Below, in pieces: positions 26,641 to 37,948 of a DNA stretch of 64,000 nt (position 1 is the stretch's first letter; the number at the start of each line of letters is the position of its first letter). A program made the translations under genes and the position numbers. Under the pieces are notes generated by a model. It did not search any database. It was not told the origin of the DNA and saw only the letters and a list, made by a program, of their open reading frames with translations. Source of the stretch: Homalodisca vitripennis (lineage: Eukaryota > Arthropoda > Insecta > Hemiptera > Cicadellidae); NCBI RefSeq assembly GCF_021130785.1, contig NW_025778022.1, positions 1-64,000 on the forward strand, in the 5' to 3' direction.

Positions 26641-29223
26641 TATTAGTCTATATTTAATTTTTTATGACATGAGATATAATCATACAAGGTTAGAATTGAA
26701 TCAATTATACCAAAAAATCATATTTAATAAGAATACTAAATATATCTCTTTAATATATTCTATTTTAGATGTTTAATTAAACTTATGTGACTTTCTTCTT
26801 CATTGCGAAGACTTAGTGATTGACTTTGTGTACTTCTTAAAAGTTTGAGCCAAATGATAGACTCCAGATTAATATAATTAGAAAATTTGGATTCCAAACT
26901 TACAATAATTAATCTATTGAACTTTTAAAATTCATTATATTCTGCATGTAAAATTGTATTTCTTCACGAGAAGTCAACAAGAAAATTACGTAATTTCCGA
27001 AGTAGAGTACGTTTTGGGCATTTAGATTTGGCGATAATTGGCGAAAAAATTTACATTCGATCTCCGGAAAGTTATTAATACCCATAATTACCTCAGCTAA
27101 TATCAGTGCCTAGCCATAAACATTTTATCGAAAAAATGTAAGTTTTGGATGTGAGGCGTTTTAAAAAATATTAGATAACAATTTATTGCGATTATAAGCA
27201 GATGAACGCCGGAGAAGAGTAGTCTGACGTTGTTTAGTGTCTTGAGTAGTACACATGCGATAATAAGCTATAGCAATGCAGCTGCAGTCAACTGCGATAA
27301 CAATTAGTGCTAGGCTAGTACATACCATAGTGTTACAATTCAACATAGGTTATTGGTTTGGCCAGCGGTTCCATTAATATGATGAAGTTTGGTATGTGTA
27401 TCACTAGATTCATATGTAATTGATAGTAAATAAATAAGAATATACTTATTTATGACTACTTATCAATATTACGAACTATTTTGTGTGACGCTATTATTTT
27501 ATTCCTCCACGCAGGAAGGGGGACAGGTCGAGTTCTTGACAATTATCCAGACATGATCCAGTCAAGTTTCTATTTATGGGTTAGATGACGTAATTTAATT
27601 TTATAAATGTTTAAATACATTCAAATAGGTTTTGATATCTCTAAAGATTTGTATACTTGATATACTTATTATTAGTATTCTGTATATTTATAACCTGTAA
27701 ATTCTGACCCAAAAACTATATTTGAAAAACCATCACTCCATTAAGAGTGAGAATGACCAATCATCGATTTGATGTTGTTCATCAAAATTATGAGAGACCA
27801 TTATCTGCTCATGCGATTCAACACAATCAAAATAAACTAGAAAATTGCTTCAGCTTAAATGGAATTGACTATATAGAGCCAAATCCCAATCAAAATACTA
27901 ATTTGATAAATTTAAGAAATAATGAAATCGCACATCTATTAATTTTAAAATCAAGGCAACCAGATGGGTTGAACCTAAGATGATTCTCTTTTCTTTCTTA
28001 TAACAAAGTTTTGAGTTCTATGTAAACATTTACAAACATTCTACGCACAGCTGATTGGAATCTTGTTGTTTATGGTATTTACATGTTAAAATTTTATTTT
28101 GGCTATTTCTTTTGTTCTTGGTTTGAGTTCTTTTTTGTATTTGCTTAATTCAGTGTGGTTCTGATAAAGGGTTCTGTGAACTCTAAAATTAAACATGAGC
28201 ACTGAATACGTATTCTGGTTTTGTGTAACCTTAAAGTACTTAGAAGAGTATTGAAGCCAATTGGTATTACAGAAGATCTATAAGGTCACTTAAAAATATA
28301 TCTGATTTAGTTACTATAGTTAGAAATAATGTTTGTAACTTGCTACCATGTTGTATTGTTAGTATACGTACAGCTCTCAAAAATTAAACGGCAACTATAC
28401 TAAGGAAATGAATAAGAATATACAAACAATTCTATGAAACTTTCGATATTCTTAAAACCCTTTTTCTATTGTTATACACAATGGATTGCCAAGATAAGTA
28501 CTCATACAGGGTCACAGGTGAGTGGTCATGGGACGAAAATATAGAAAAAAATAGAATAACTGCAATATGCAGATTTTAATGAAATGTACATTTTAATTGG
28601 TTGGTATTTTCTTTCGCTTATATTTCTGTAACACGGTTTTAAGATATAAAATAATATATTTTCTATACGTTCTTAGTAATATATATTTTCCAACTTAATC
28701 AATCGGTATACCTATCAAAATTTAGTGTAGAATATATCCCTACTAGGAAAAATCAAATGTATTACTTTTGTACTCCTAAAATATCTGCTAATGAAGGGAC
28801 TCGCTAAGTAATCAAAGTTTCTGGAGTTAATGGAGGTTCGATTGCAAGCTTCATTCAATATTGGCGGTTGGTCCAGTATTAGCTCATACGACTCCTCAGA
28901 TTCTCCAGTAGTTCCGCTCTCTGACCTATTTCCCCGATCTTATTGTCTTGGTGAAACTGTAAATCTAGCTCTTTATTATTTATAAACTAATAGTACTTCT
29001 TTTGTAAAAACCATTTGTCACGACATTAAACTGACTTATCACATAAGGAACCACTTCAATATTCTATAAGTGTATTTGCAGTGTCAGCAGATTCAGTATG
29101 GACATACTTATTGTTTTAATGTCAAATGAGTTATGTAGTAAACCAATTATTAGCATTTATAGTACAATACAAATAAAACATAGTAATTAAAACCCAATAT
29201 ATCATTAAAGACTAAATCATGTA

Positions 29224-29225
<2 letters not shown>

Positions 29226-29279
<54 letters not shown>
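29226..29279. repeat. (AT)n microsatellite
   Basis: An uninterrupted run of about 27 AT dinucleotides. Confidence 0.98.
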
Positions 29280-29282
<3 letters not shown>

Positions 29283-30010
29283 CACATTATACCACAAAAC
29301 ATTGTACATACCACAAAATACTGATTTATCTAAATGAGATTCAGAGCTCTATTTAAGAAACCGATTTGTATTACCTTGTCGTATCCAAAAGGTTTTTTTT
29401 ACATCTTTTTGTTTCTTGAATTGTAACTAACTAATCTGAACTTCCATCAACTCGTAAATGTTATTAGGCCCTGGTCGTACCTTTCTCTTGTGAACACATA
29501 AATATCATATATCTGTTTCCAGGTTGACCTTTACTGGTTCAAAAATCATCACTTAGTAGTGGTGAGGTATACAATGTTACGGTCTCAGTTCATAAGAGTC
29601 AGTGATACTTTTGTGAGAATTAAACGACATATTTATTTACATCGCTGATCTGTTCTATATGGTCTGAAGTTATCCAGGTCTTAACTAGATTCCGTTGACT
29701 CTTTAAGCCAAGTCAAAGACCTTTTTCCTTTTCTTATCTTAACTTCAAGATTATTCTTGGAAACTTTAGAAAACCTTTAACCAATAACTTGACTTGAGTC
29801 AACATTATCACTAAACAATAATTTACATACTTTTCGGAAACAATTTCCCTACACAACCCTACAAAATGACATTTTCTGGTGTATTCATTGCTGTAAAGTA
29901 GATCGGCATTCCGTACTCAAAATTTGTAGAACGTGGAGTTTGTAGGTAATCAATATAAAAAAGTTAGGCATTATGTGATAATGTATTTTCCACTGTATAT
30001 TTATATATAG

Positions 30011-30720
30011 TGTAGAGACTCCTTGTGTATACTTATTATGTGTTCCACGAACTGCTGCCATACTAAACATGTTCACAAACAATCTTTTATACCATGTAAC
30101 GAAAGTACGTTATTGGTTGTGGAATGGTGTATCCGTTTGCAGGTTGTGGGGAGGGAACTGTTTTCAAATACTGCAAGTGTAGAGACTCCTTGTGTATACT
30201 CATTATGTGTTCCACGAACTGCTGTCATACTAAACATGTTCACAAACAATCTTGCATACCATGTAACAAAAATACGTCATTGGTTGTGGAACGGTGGAAC
30301 CTTTTGTAGGTTGTGGGGAGGGAACTGTTGTCAAACACTGCAAGTGTAGAGACTCCTTGTGTATACTCATTATGTGTTCCATGAACTGCTGTCATATTAA
30401 CATGTTCACAAACAATCTTGTATACCATGTAACAAAAGTACGTCATTGGTTGTGGAACGGTGGATCCTTTTGTAGGTTGTGGGGAGGGAACTGTAGTCAA
30501 ACACTGCAAGTGTAGAGACTCCTTGTGTATACTCATTATGTGTTCCACGAACTGCTGTCATACTGAACATGTTCACAAACAATCTTGTATACCATGTAAC
30601 AAAAGTACGTCATTGGTTGTGGAACGGTGGATCCTTTTGTAGGTTGTGGGGAGGGAACTGTTGTCAAACACTGCCTGTGTAGAAACTCCTTGTGTATACT
30701 CATTAGGTGTTCAACAAGTT
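30011..30720. repeat. Tandem repeat, 166-bp period, just over four copies
   Basis: Copies begin at about 30012, 30178, 30344, 30511 and 30678 (the last one partial) with TGTAGAGACTCCTTGTGTAT. The body contains ACATGTTCACAAACAATC and GTTGTGGGGAGGGAACTG. As 166 is not a multiple of three, the same protein-like words show up in different frames on both strands. Those open frames are by-products of the repeat and not genes. Confidence 0.95.
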
Positions 30721-32099
30721 GTTGTCTAGCCAAACATCTTTATAAACAACATCATATATTATGTTACTGATGCTAATAAAATCCAAAGCAATGAAGACTT
30801 TAAACTTAGCTTATGTCTTAAGTATGCTATTGAATATTGATCGATGATTTTTTTAAATCAATTCATTATATTATTTTGTTATTCCAACTGTATATTAGGT
30901 GTCTCGTTACCATATTCCTTATAAAAATTCAGATTTTTAATTTATAAACATAGAAACTAACAAAATTAATATTTATAACCACGGTCAACATTTCTAATTA
31001 ACTTAGGTTATTGCAGTAAAAACCTTCCACGTTTAACAATATTATAATTATTCCTAACGAAAGTAAAATATTGACCGATAGGTTTCATACATCGCAATAT
31101 AATATTTTTGTTTTTTTCTAGTTTTTACTTATATGTGTTCTATAGGGTTCTATAGTTAAGCTAACGGAGATCAAAAATGCCTTCTCATATTGCTCATTCA
31201 TAGAAATGTCTATTTACTGCTACTACACAAGTAATTAACAATAATAACATAAATTATACAAATACTAAATAAATTATTGTACAGTAATCTTTAATTTTAG
31301 TGCTTACCATTTTATTGTTATATTTATTTTATAGCCGTCATTTTTACTATAAGTATTAATTAGTCACTTCTTAACATTATTTTTGCAATAGACTCGGTAC
31401 CCTAACCTATCGGTCTCATTTGTTAATGAAAACATAATTTTGGATAGTTGTTACTTGATTAAGTTCACAATATCTAAAAAAATTTATATGCTTTTAACGA
31501 TGTTTTCTTTCAAGGTTTCAAGATGAGGTGTTTAAAAATATATGATGGTGTCACCAGTGTACCAACATCTAAACCTTGAAAGTTATCCTCACATCAATCT
31601 GTAAAGATTTAACGTCAAAATAAATAAAGTACCTTCAATTTGATTATTCGACATAACAGATAGATGCGAAAAATATATTTCTTAAATATTCTATTGGCTA
31701 TGAGAAATAGTCTCTTAGATGTTTTTATTTTTATTGCTGATATAATTTTAGGCATTTTGGTAGCCTGAACGAAACGCACTATTTCAAAATAATACACTAG
31801 TAATTTCAAAACATTTTCCTTTGTTTTATACGACACAAAAAATAAAATCACATTTAATAGGAATTGAAGGTGCAGTTACATTTTTAAATAGACATTTTTA
31901 GGAATTTTTAGTCAACTGCTATGTGGATTATTGATAAAGCCAACACTTATATAAAGGTTTAGTTTGTATACCATGTTAACTAAAAATAGCGTATTATATC
32001 GCTATTAAAATAATAAACTTTAACTCATCAGTTCGCATTATTGTGTTTTCGCTACAGATTTAGAGCTTTCAACAAACATTATTTGAGCATTAAAAGAAT
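30721..32099. other. AT-rich non-coding stretch, nothing recognised
   Basis: No motif, RNA gene or repeat boundary was identified. Confidence 0.45.
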
Positions 32100-32745
32100 G
32101 CAACAACAGGAAATTTCCCCGGAGGAGTCTCCGTCATACCTGAGGCCCTTGTGTCTCGCTCTGTGACTCAATATCTCGCTAACCCTATCTCTGCATTCCT
32201 ACCTTTATTCTGATAACTATTTATAAAAAAACGAGGCAACAGGAGAAGATTTCCCCGGAGGCGTCTCCGTCAGATCTGAGGCCCTTGTGTCTCGCTCTGT
32301 GACTCAATATCTCGCTAACCCTATCTCTGCATTCCTACCTTTACTCTGATAACTATTTATAAAAAACGAGGCAACAGGAGAAGATTTCCCCGGAGGAGTC
32401 TCCGTCATACCTGAGGCCCTTGTGTCTCGCTCTGTGACTCAATATCTCGCTAACCCTATCTCTGCATTCCTGCCTTTATTCTGATAAATATTTATAAAAA
32501 AACGAGGCAACAGGAGAAGATTTCCCCGGAGGAGTCTCCATCTTAACTGAGGCTCTTGTGTCCCGATCTGTGACTCAATATCTCGCTAACCCTATCTCTG
32601 CATTCCTGCCTTTACTCTGATAACTATTTGTATAAAACGAGGCAACAGGAGATGATTTACACGGAGGAGTCTCCGTCATACCTGAGGCCCTTGTGTTCCG
32701 ATCTGTGACTCAATATCTCCCTAACTCTATCTCTGCATTCATACA
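32100..32745. repeat. Tandem repeat, about 135-bp period, five copies
   Basis: Copies start at about 32100, 32234, 32370, 32506 and 32641 with GGCAACAGGAGA(A/T)GATTT. They share CCGGAGGAGTCTCCGTCATA, itself containing a small inverted repeat (GGAG...CTCC), and CTCAATATCTCGCTAACC. The first and last copies are the most diverged, as expected at array edges. Confidence 0.95.
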
Positions 32746-32862
32746 TTTGATCTGGTTACAGTTGTCAACAAATATAGAAGAAACCTTTAAAACATTTCCG
32801 TAAAATATACGTAGCTATCCCAAAATTGTACTAGTAGTTATATATCTTCTTAGCCGATACAA

Positions 32863-33533
32863 GGCTAATATAACGTATTTAAGTCATAATGTAGTTTATA
32901 TAGAAAAAAGCCAAAGTAACTAAATCTGTTACTGTTATAAAAACTGATATTATATCTCAGGAACTGCTGGTGCTATCATTGCATTACAGAAATACATGAG
33001 AACCCTTGTAGAGTGTGCTCCAGTTCACTTTCCTCCTAGTTCAGCCTCTAATATCCGAGGCTGTCACATACTTGACTCCTAGAATAAGAGCTATTGTTTG
33101 TCTGAAAAGATCCAAACAATTTCGGCGAATAAGAAGTACAAATAAATAATTATCTCTTTCAAGATGAGACAAAATATGTGTACCACTTCACCTATATTAC
33201 ATTATATTCAGTATTATAGTTTTCTATGACAACAAAAGGTTTCAAAGTTGTACGTTTTAAACTTTACCAACATCAAAAGTTTTACCACTTCAGGTGACAC
33301 ATGACTCCAGATTCTAGGAGTGAATTATGTAACTCCTTCAGATTTCAGGAGCTGCATTAAGTGGAAGGTGAACTTGAACAAACTCAAGAAAAGTTCTCAT
33401 GTATTTCTGTAATGTAATGATTGCACCTGCAGTTCCCGAGATATTATATTAGTTTTTTACACAAGTAACAGATTTAGTTGCTGTGACTTTTTTCTGTACA
33501 CATTTCATTATGAATTAAATACGTTAGATTACC
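32863..33533. mobile_element. Foldback MITE-like element with long inverted arms
   Basis: The outer part at 32863-33005 is matched in reverse complement by 33390-33533, for example TAACGTATTTAAGTCATAAT, AACTAAATCTGTTAC and TTACAGAAATACATGAGAAC. The similarity continues inward for roughly another 90 bp on each side with more differences, giving arms of about 200 bp and a central part of about 240 bp. There is no coding capacity. This is the form of a non-autonomous foldback DNA transposon. The target duplication is not clear. Confidence 0.75.
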
Positions 33534-33767
33534 TAAATGATTTTTTTTATCTTCGTTCTCAACAATCACATTGAATCAACAATTCCCACCATATCTATAA
33601 CTGCGTTTTCAGTAGTGCACCAACATCATATAACGCTTAATATAGTAGGAATATTACATTCTTAGCCTTGATTATTTAGGTTCCTCAACACATAAATAGT
33701 TTTTTAATTTTTAATTTTCTTCAGTATAAAACCATAATTCAGTTTTTTCTAGAACATTAGTTAATAA
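33534..33767. other. Short AT-rich spacer before the virus-like element
   Basis: Nothing recognisable. It leads into the (AT)n tract that the element has entered. Confidence 0.5.
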
Positions 33768-33771
33768 TATA

Positions 33772-33832
<61 letters not shown>
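33768..33832. repeat. (AT)n tract at the left edge of the virus-like element
   Basis: AT dinucleotides with one AC interruption near 33790. The inverted repeat of the element begins directly after it. Confidence 0.97.
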
Positions 33833-33835
<3 letters not shown>

Positions 33836-33977
33836 TAGATATGAATATGGGGTTCCTAGCGCACTTTCGGAGCCAACAGAAAATCAAGGGAAAATACTGT
33901 TTAAAGGACAATAAACGAATCTGTAACTCACGAATGAAAAATTAACCGAATCTATAGCTATTTGCTTCTACTTTCTT
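33833..33977 (+). repeat. Left terminal inverted repeat
   Basis: Reverse complement of 46794-46936 apart from a few substitutions and two single-base length differences. It starts AAGTAGATATG and ends TTTGCTTCTACTTTCTT. Confidence 0.95.
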
Positions 33978-34034
33978 GAGCTGTCAAATCAATCTATTTG
34001 AAATGTCTGCTACGAATAAACTATAAATTAAAAC

Positions 34035-34544
34035 TTATAAACGGAAATGATGGAATTTGCTAACAATCACTCGAGAAGTCGGGGAGAATGTGAGTAAAAC
34101 CACATTCTTTTGACGAGGTTCTTCATTTAATTTCTCCAAATGTACTATAAAATCATCAAAGATTTCAGGCTTAAAATCGTAATCAAATTCAATATCCAAA
34201 TAGTGAAAGAGTATAGGTAAAATCTTCTCATAATAAACATGTGTATCGATACCTACAAACCTAATGTATTCTTTAAAAAGGAAAATAATTTTTTCAACGG
34301 TTATAAGAGATAAGTAAAAATGTTTATTCTGTTTTCTAAATTCTGTAACAAATTTTGTTTGTTTTTCACCTCCGTATTGTAAATTTGTAAGCAGATTATT
34401 CAAATGTGTTAGTTTATTTCGAAATTTCCTAGGTTTAGGTCTTTCGTACAAAATTAAATTACAATCTCTACAAACTAAATATTTTTTATCAATAATTTCT
34501 CCTCTATTATAACACTTGTAACAGTTGGCATTATACTCTTCCAT
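34035..34544 (-). CDS. VLTF3-like late transcription factor
   Basis: A 169-residue protein. Residues 9-29 form a zinc ribbon, CYKCYNRGE...CRDC (C-x2-C, 14 residues, C-x2-C). It is followed by HFYLSLITVEKI and later VYYEKILPILFHYLDI, with spacing like the HFxxxL and YYEHIPxI blocks of the poxvirus late transcription factor VLTF3 family found in NCLDV and polinton-like viruses. In those viruses it helps RNA polymerase start at late promoters. The start codon lies in TTTAAATGG. The C-terminal end after about residue 145 does not match the family, and a frameshift there is likely. It is the first gene inside the left inverted repeat, transcribed outward and divergent from the next gene. Assignment is by remembered family pattern and is moderate. 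Confidence 0.55.
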   Translation of the reverse strand: MEEYNANCYKCYNRGEIIDKKYLVCRDCNLILYERPKPRKFRNKLTHLNNLLTNLQYGGEKQTKFVTEFRKQNKHFYLSLITVEKIIFLFKEYIRFVGIDTHVYYEKILPILFHYLDIEFDYDFKPEIFDDFIVHLEKLNEEPRQKNVVLLTFSPTSRVIVSKFHHFRL

Positions 34545-34553
34545 TTAAACAAA
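34542..34553 (-). promoter_or_regulatory. Late-promoter-like motif with start codon
   Basis: Reads GTTTAAATGG on the minus strand, with the ATG of the VLTF3-like gene inside it. It is a weaker member of the TATAAATG set. Confidence 0.5.
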
Positions 34554-34561
34554 AAGATTTT

Positions 34562-34572
34562 TTTATAAATGG
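34562..34572 (+). promoter_or_regulatory. Late-promoter-like motif with start codon
   Basis: Reads TTTATAAATGG, placing the ATG at 34569 directly after TATAA. It faces away from the VLTF3-like gene, so a divergent pair shares a 24-bp gap. Confidence 0.6.
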
Positions 34573-34772
34573 AGATTATGGAACTAACTCTGCCAAGATA
34601 TAAATTTTTCAGCGCAAATGTTTGTGTTTACATTTCTACAACAGAGATAAATAGAAATGATTTTATTTTATTATTCAACTATTTAGGATATTTTGTCTAT
34701 GATTACAAAGATTATTCCGGAAGAAATCGAGATTTTTTCATCAGCGAAAGAGTATATTTTTTGAAGTTTTAG
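34569..34772 (+). CDS. Small unknown protein of the virus-like element
   Basis: A 67-residue frame starting at the TATAAATGG motif. It is rich in Tyr and Phe, with FILLFNYLGYFVYDYKDY. I do not recognise a domain. It may be a complete short protein or the start of a longer one broken by a frameshift. The next plus-strand gene begins about 85 bp later. Confidence 0.45.
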   Translation: MEIMELTLPRYKFFSANVCVYISTTEINRNDFILLFNYLGYFVYDYKDYSGRNRDFFISERVYFLKF

Positions 34773-34856
34773 AAGGAATGAAAGAGAATAATATGAATTT
34801 AGCAAATTATTTTTCTTAAATAAAAAATCTATTCTACTAAATAGTCATCAAACAAC

Positions 34857-35481
34857 ATGAACTCTCCAAAATCACTTCAGTTTCTAGCATTTAAAGAACT
34901 TACCACAGGAAATAGTTATAAAAGACTTCTTTGAATTACCTAAATATGTTAAACAAATGTTGATATTTTCCTTAAGTGAAAACGAATCCTTAAATGAAAA
35001 CGAATTCAGAGAACTTTTAAGTACTAAAAAGTGTTCAATGCAATTTATTACAGACAACTTAGATAGTATAAATATGTTAAATGTAATAGGAGATTTTAAA
35101 TTAAATAATAGAAAAATAAGAAAAATATTCCGATTTTTACAAAATAAACAAAAACACCAACAATCTGACATTTTTCATCGCTTTTATGCTAAATTTCATT
35201 GCTTATTTGTTGAAATGTTGAGAAGACAATATCCATACTGGACAAGAAATATGCATACAGCTAGTTTTTTAACAAGTCTTTGTAAACAACAAGATTTATC
35301 AAAGGAATTTATAAGAGATCGCGCTTTTGTTGTAGATTGGGATAAATTATATGGAAAAAACATTTACGAAACAGATATATTGTGTGTGTGTGGTTCTGAC
35401 GAAGAAAAGAGAAACGTTTGCCATTCAGCAATTCATTATAATGAATATAATGATATAATGAAAGACATACAAAATGAATGA
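34857..35481 (+). pseudogene. Unknown helical protein, frameshifted near its start
   Basis: The first part, from the ATG at 34857, runs about 25 codons (MNSPKSLQFLAFKEL) to a stop. The matching continuation is in the next frame and runs to 35481 as a 174-codon frame starting at Met 34957. The N-terminal leucine-rich stretch resembles short F-box-like or ankyrin-partner helices of viral proteins, but this is a weak resemblance. The body has MLRRQYPYWTRNMHTASFL and a C-terminal CVCGSDEEKRNVCH that could bind zinc. No known family is assigned. It is convergent with the capsid gene and its 3' end abuts an inserted SINE. Confidence 0.5.
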
Positions 35482-36035
35482 TTGTGTCTTTGTGTAGTGT
35501 TGTTAGTGTGCGTGTTTGCGCTATGGGGAATCACATCACATTCAACTTCTACGGTGTCTATTGTTTAGAGACTTGGCCCTGCACTGCTACTGTCCAACCA
35601 AGTTAATGGCTAGGAGCTGTAATTCGGGTCTTAGACTCTGGAATTTTTTTGTTCCCAAGTCTCAATTTTCTTTGGTAACTACTGTGTAGAAGTTGATGGA
35701 GAGATACAATTAGGGAATTTGTGTTGGGTGTTTTGTAAGTGTAATGTTGTATTAATGAACGATGTGAATGATGAATGTAATGAACGAATTAAGGAAGAGA
35801 AGGAATTAAGGAATGAAGTGGAAAGGTGAGGAAGCAAATGGCGCGCCAACCACAGTTGTCATTACTCGGCTTGTTCTATAGTCATTACACTATGGCCACT
35901 CGTGTAAAGACTTGTCCCCAACCACTGAACGACAACCATGTCTTCCTCAATAAAAAGCGCGCCTGAAGCTCTGGGATTTGAACCCAGAACCTCAGGCTTT
36001 GAAGGCAAGCGGCTTACCAACTGAGCTACGGAGAG
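35482..36035 (-). mobile_element. tRNA-derived SINE
   Basis: The head at 35961-36035 looks like a tRNA read on the minus strand. It has an A box TAGCTCAGTTGG at 36017-36028, a B box GGTTCAAATCC at 35974-35984, and a T-arm CTGGG-TTCAAAT-CCCAG that pairs perfectly. The acceptor ends do not pair and the anticodon stem is poor, so it is not a working tRNA gene. About 480 bp of unrelated sequence follows as the body. Internal RNA polymerase III promoters of this kind drive SINEs. It fills the gap between two convergent genes of the virus-like element. The 3' limit and target duplication are unclear. Confidence 0.65.
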
Positions 36036-36622
36036 TCTCGAAAGTTATACGCTATATCTCTGCTATATAAGTTGTTCAATTAGGAGTGCTAGTTTACAAA
36101 TTTATTAATAATTTTATATTTCAAAAACCACTCAACCGATTTTAATGAAATTTGGTACACATATAGTAAATACTTAACTCTTTCGACTTAACTTATCCAT
36201 AAGGGTGAAATCATCCCCTATTTCTTAATATTCATAAAAAAATAAAAAAAATAATCAGAAAAATCTGAAACTTCAAAAACAAGCGAGTTCAACTTAAAAT
36301 TTCATGAAAATAACAAAATTTTCAAAATCTACCCCAATCATCCCTTATCTTAATACTCTTATATCTCGAGAACTATTGGAGCTTTTTTGCTGAAATTTGG
36401 TATATAGGATCAGTAAATATTAAAGTATTTTTTAAAATCATAACTTCCGGTCCAACCCTTAAGATGACCTTGGAATAGTTTTTTGTTAATATCATCCCCA
36501 TTTTTTAAGATATTCTTTTGAAATTAAAAATGAATACTTATATCAATGTCTTTAACAATTCTGTAAAGTTGTAGAATTATCCAATGAATAATATAGACAA
36601 TAAGACGATTTTTTCAAAAATT
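36036..36622. repeat. Unclassified host-like repeat inside the virus-like element
   Basis: Non-coding AT-rich sequence with AACCGATTTTAATGAAATTT and TGAAATTTGGTATATAGGA. Words like these recur in many insect repeats. It may be part of the same insertion as the SINE or a second one. Confidence 0.4.
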
Positions 36623-37816
36623 TTACTGAATTTCTCTAATATCGTTCTTAATCACATCATAGGCTAAAAATTTCTCAGAAACCACAACCACATAACAAAT
36701 CGCGTTTGTAACAGCTTTTTGAAAATCCATATTGATAATTATATCGTTCTTTGAACCAGAAATATTTGTCATACTCTTTGTTGTATCAATGACATAAATA
36801 GGTCTATTCGCTAAAAATTCTTTAGGATTGTAATACATTTCCTTATTATTACAGTAAATTTTCTTAAAATCTTGATACATCTGATACATGATTCTGAAAA
36901 GACCTCCTGAAATGTTTAAATTTTGTAATTCATCTGGATAATAAGAACCGTTCAATTTTACTCTGATATTTTTTACATCCAAACTATCAAACTTTGAAGG
37001 ATTTTTTTCTTGATTATTCTGTCTATCTGTTTGAAAACCTATGATAACGAACTTGGGATTGAAGATATTTCTATAAATATTTGTAATATCGAACGAATAA
37101 GTTGTTCCGGAAATACCTTTTTGTTCAATACATTGCCAATCTAGAAAATTAAACATAATGTTTTGACTTTTTGTAATTTCATCAATCAACCTAATTTTAC
37201 TCGTGGTTTTATAATCAATCATTGGAACTCTAATAAAAAAAATCTGTAATTGTTATTTTTCCATCAAAAGGCATAACATTTCCAGTTGCAGTCTTCAGAA
37301 TCACATCATTGTCTTCTGCTCTTATAAAACTTAGATAAAATCCTCCTTTATAGATCGGAATAGTAACATTTTCAAAAAATCCTAATCCAAAATGAGATAA
37401 ATTTCCAGCTGCTTCAAAAACACCAAATTTAAAATCTGATTCAAAGCCATTAGAAGTTTGAGAAATAACATCACTTTTTGAATACGAAATAGTTCCTTTA
37501 ATTGTGCTTAATTGGCCACAGTTTTCGACTCTTCTATCAATTTATTGTGTTTTCTTACTTCAATCTTAGAAAATAAAAACGGTATAAAATTATCGATTAA
37601 TCTAACATTATCAGTTCCAAGATATGCTTGACCATCTTGTTTTGTTAAAGTTCCAGAAATATAAAACTGGAAGTTAGACGAGCAAAATTTATCTCCAAAA
37701 TCAATATTAAACTCAGTTCTTTTATTCGGTTCATTCAAATGTTGTTTACTAATTGGATAGAAATTTTTAAACTCCGCCCTTTCAATATCACTAGCATATT
37801 TTCTGTAGTCCGCCAT
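36623..37816 (-). pseudogene. Double jelly-roll major capsid protein, two frameshifts
   Basis: Three consecutive pieces in different frames make up about 395 codons. 37508-37816 is the N-terminal part, with FYPISKQHLNEPNKRTEFNI and FLFSKIEVRKHNKLIEES. About 37225-37510 is a middle part in another frame, with GLGFFENVTIPIYKGGF. 36623-37222 is the C-terminal part, with RNIFNPKFVIIGFQTDRQNN and VRVKLNGSYYP-like residues. The FVIIGFQTxRQNNQxKNPSxFD pattern is typical of capsid proteins from insect Polinton and adintovirus-like elements. The breaks lie near 37505 and near 37228 (a run of eight T). Apart from these the frames are free of stops. This protein builds the icosahedral shell in related viruses. 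Start codon in ATTAAATGG. Confidence 0.8.
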
Positions 37817-37948
37817 TTAATAAGAGAAAATTTAGAAATTTTAAACATCATGTATAAGAAAGATATCATTTTTTCATCGATCTAATGTACGTTTTTATAA
37901 GAAAAGATATAAATTTTAGTAAAATAATTAAACAGATTACAGTCATTT

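Larger units (their letters stand above)
22952..30010. other. AT-rich non-coding stretch
   Basis: No protein gene or RNA gene is recognisable. It holds one copy of a dispersed repeat (26335-26640) and an (AT)n tract (29226-29279), listed separately. A 78-codon frame at 27747-27983 has less biased composition than its neighbours but no motif I know. Confidence 0.4.

Noticed and set aside
30023..30733. Several Cys-rich open frames on both strands
   Set aside because: They are copies of the same DNA in different phases of a 166-bp tandem repeat, so they do not support a gene.
34884..35171. Minus-strand 95-codon frame
   Set aside because: It is antisense to the plus-strand unknown gene, and its Ser/Phe/Leu-rich make-up is what a shadow frame gives.
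35961..36035. A tRNA gene on the minus strand
   Set aside because: The T-arm and boxes are good, but the acceptor ends do not pair, the anticodon stem is poor, and a long unrelated body follows. It is better explained as a SINE head.
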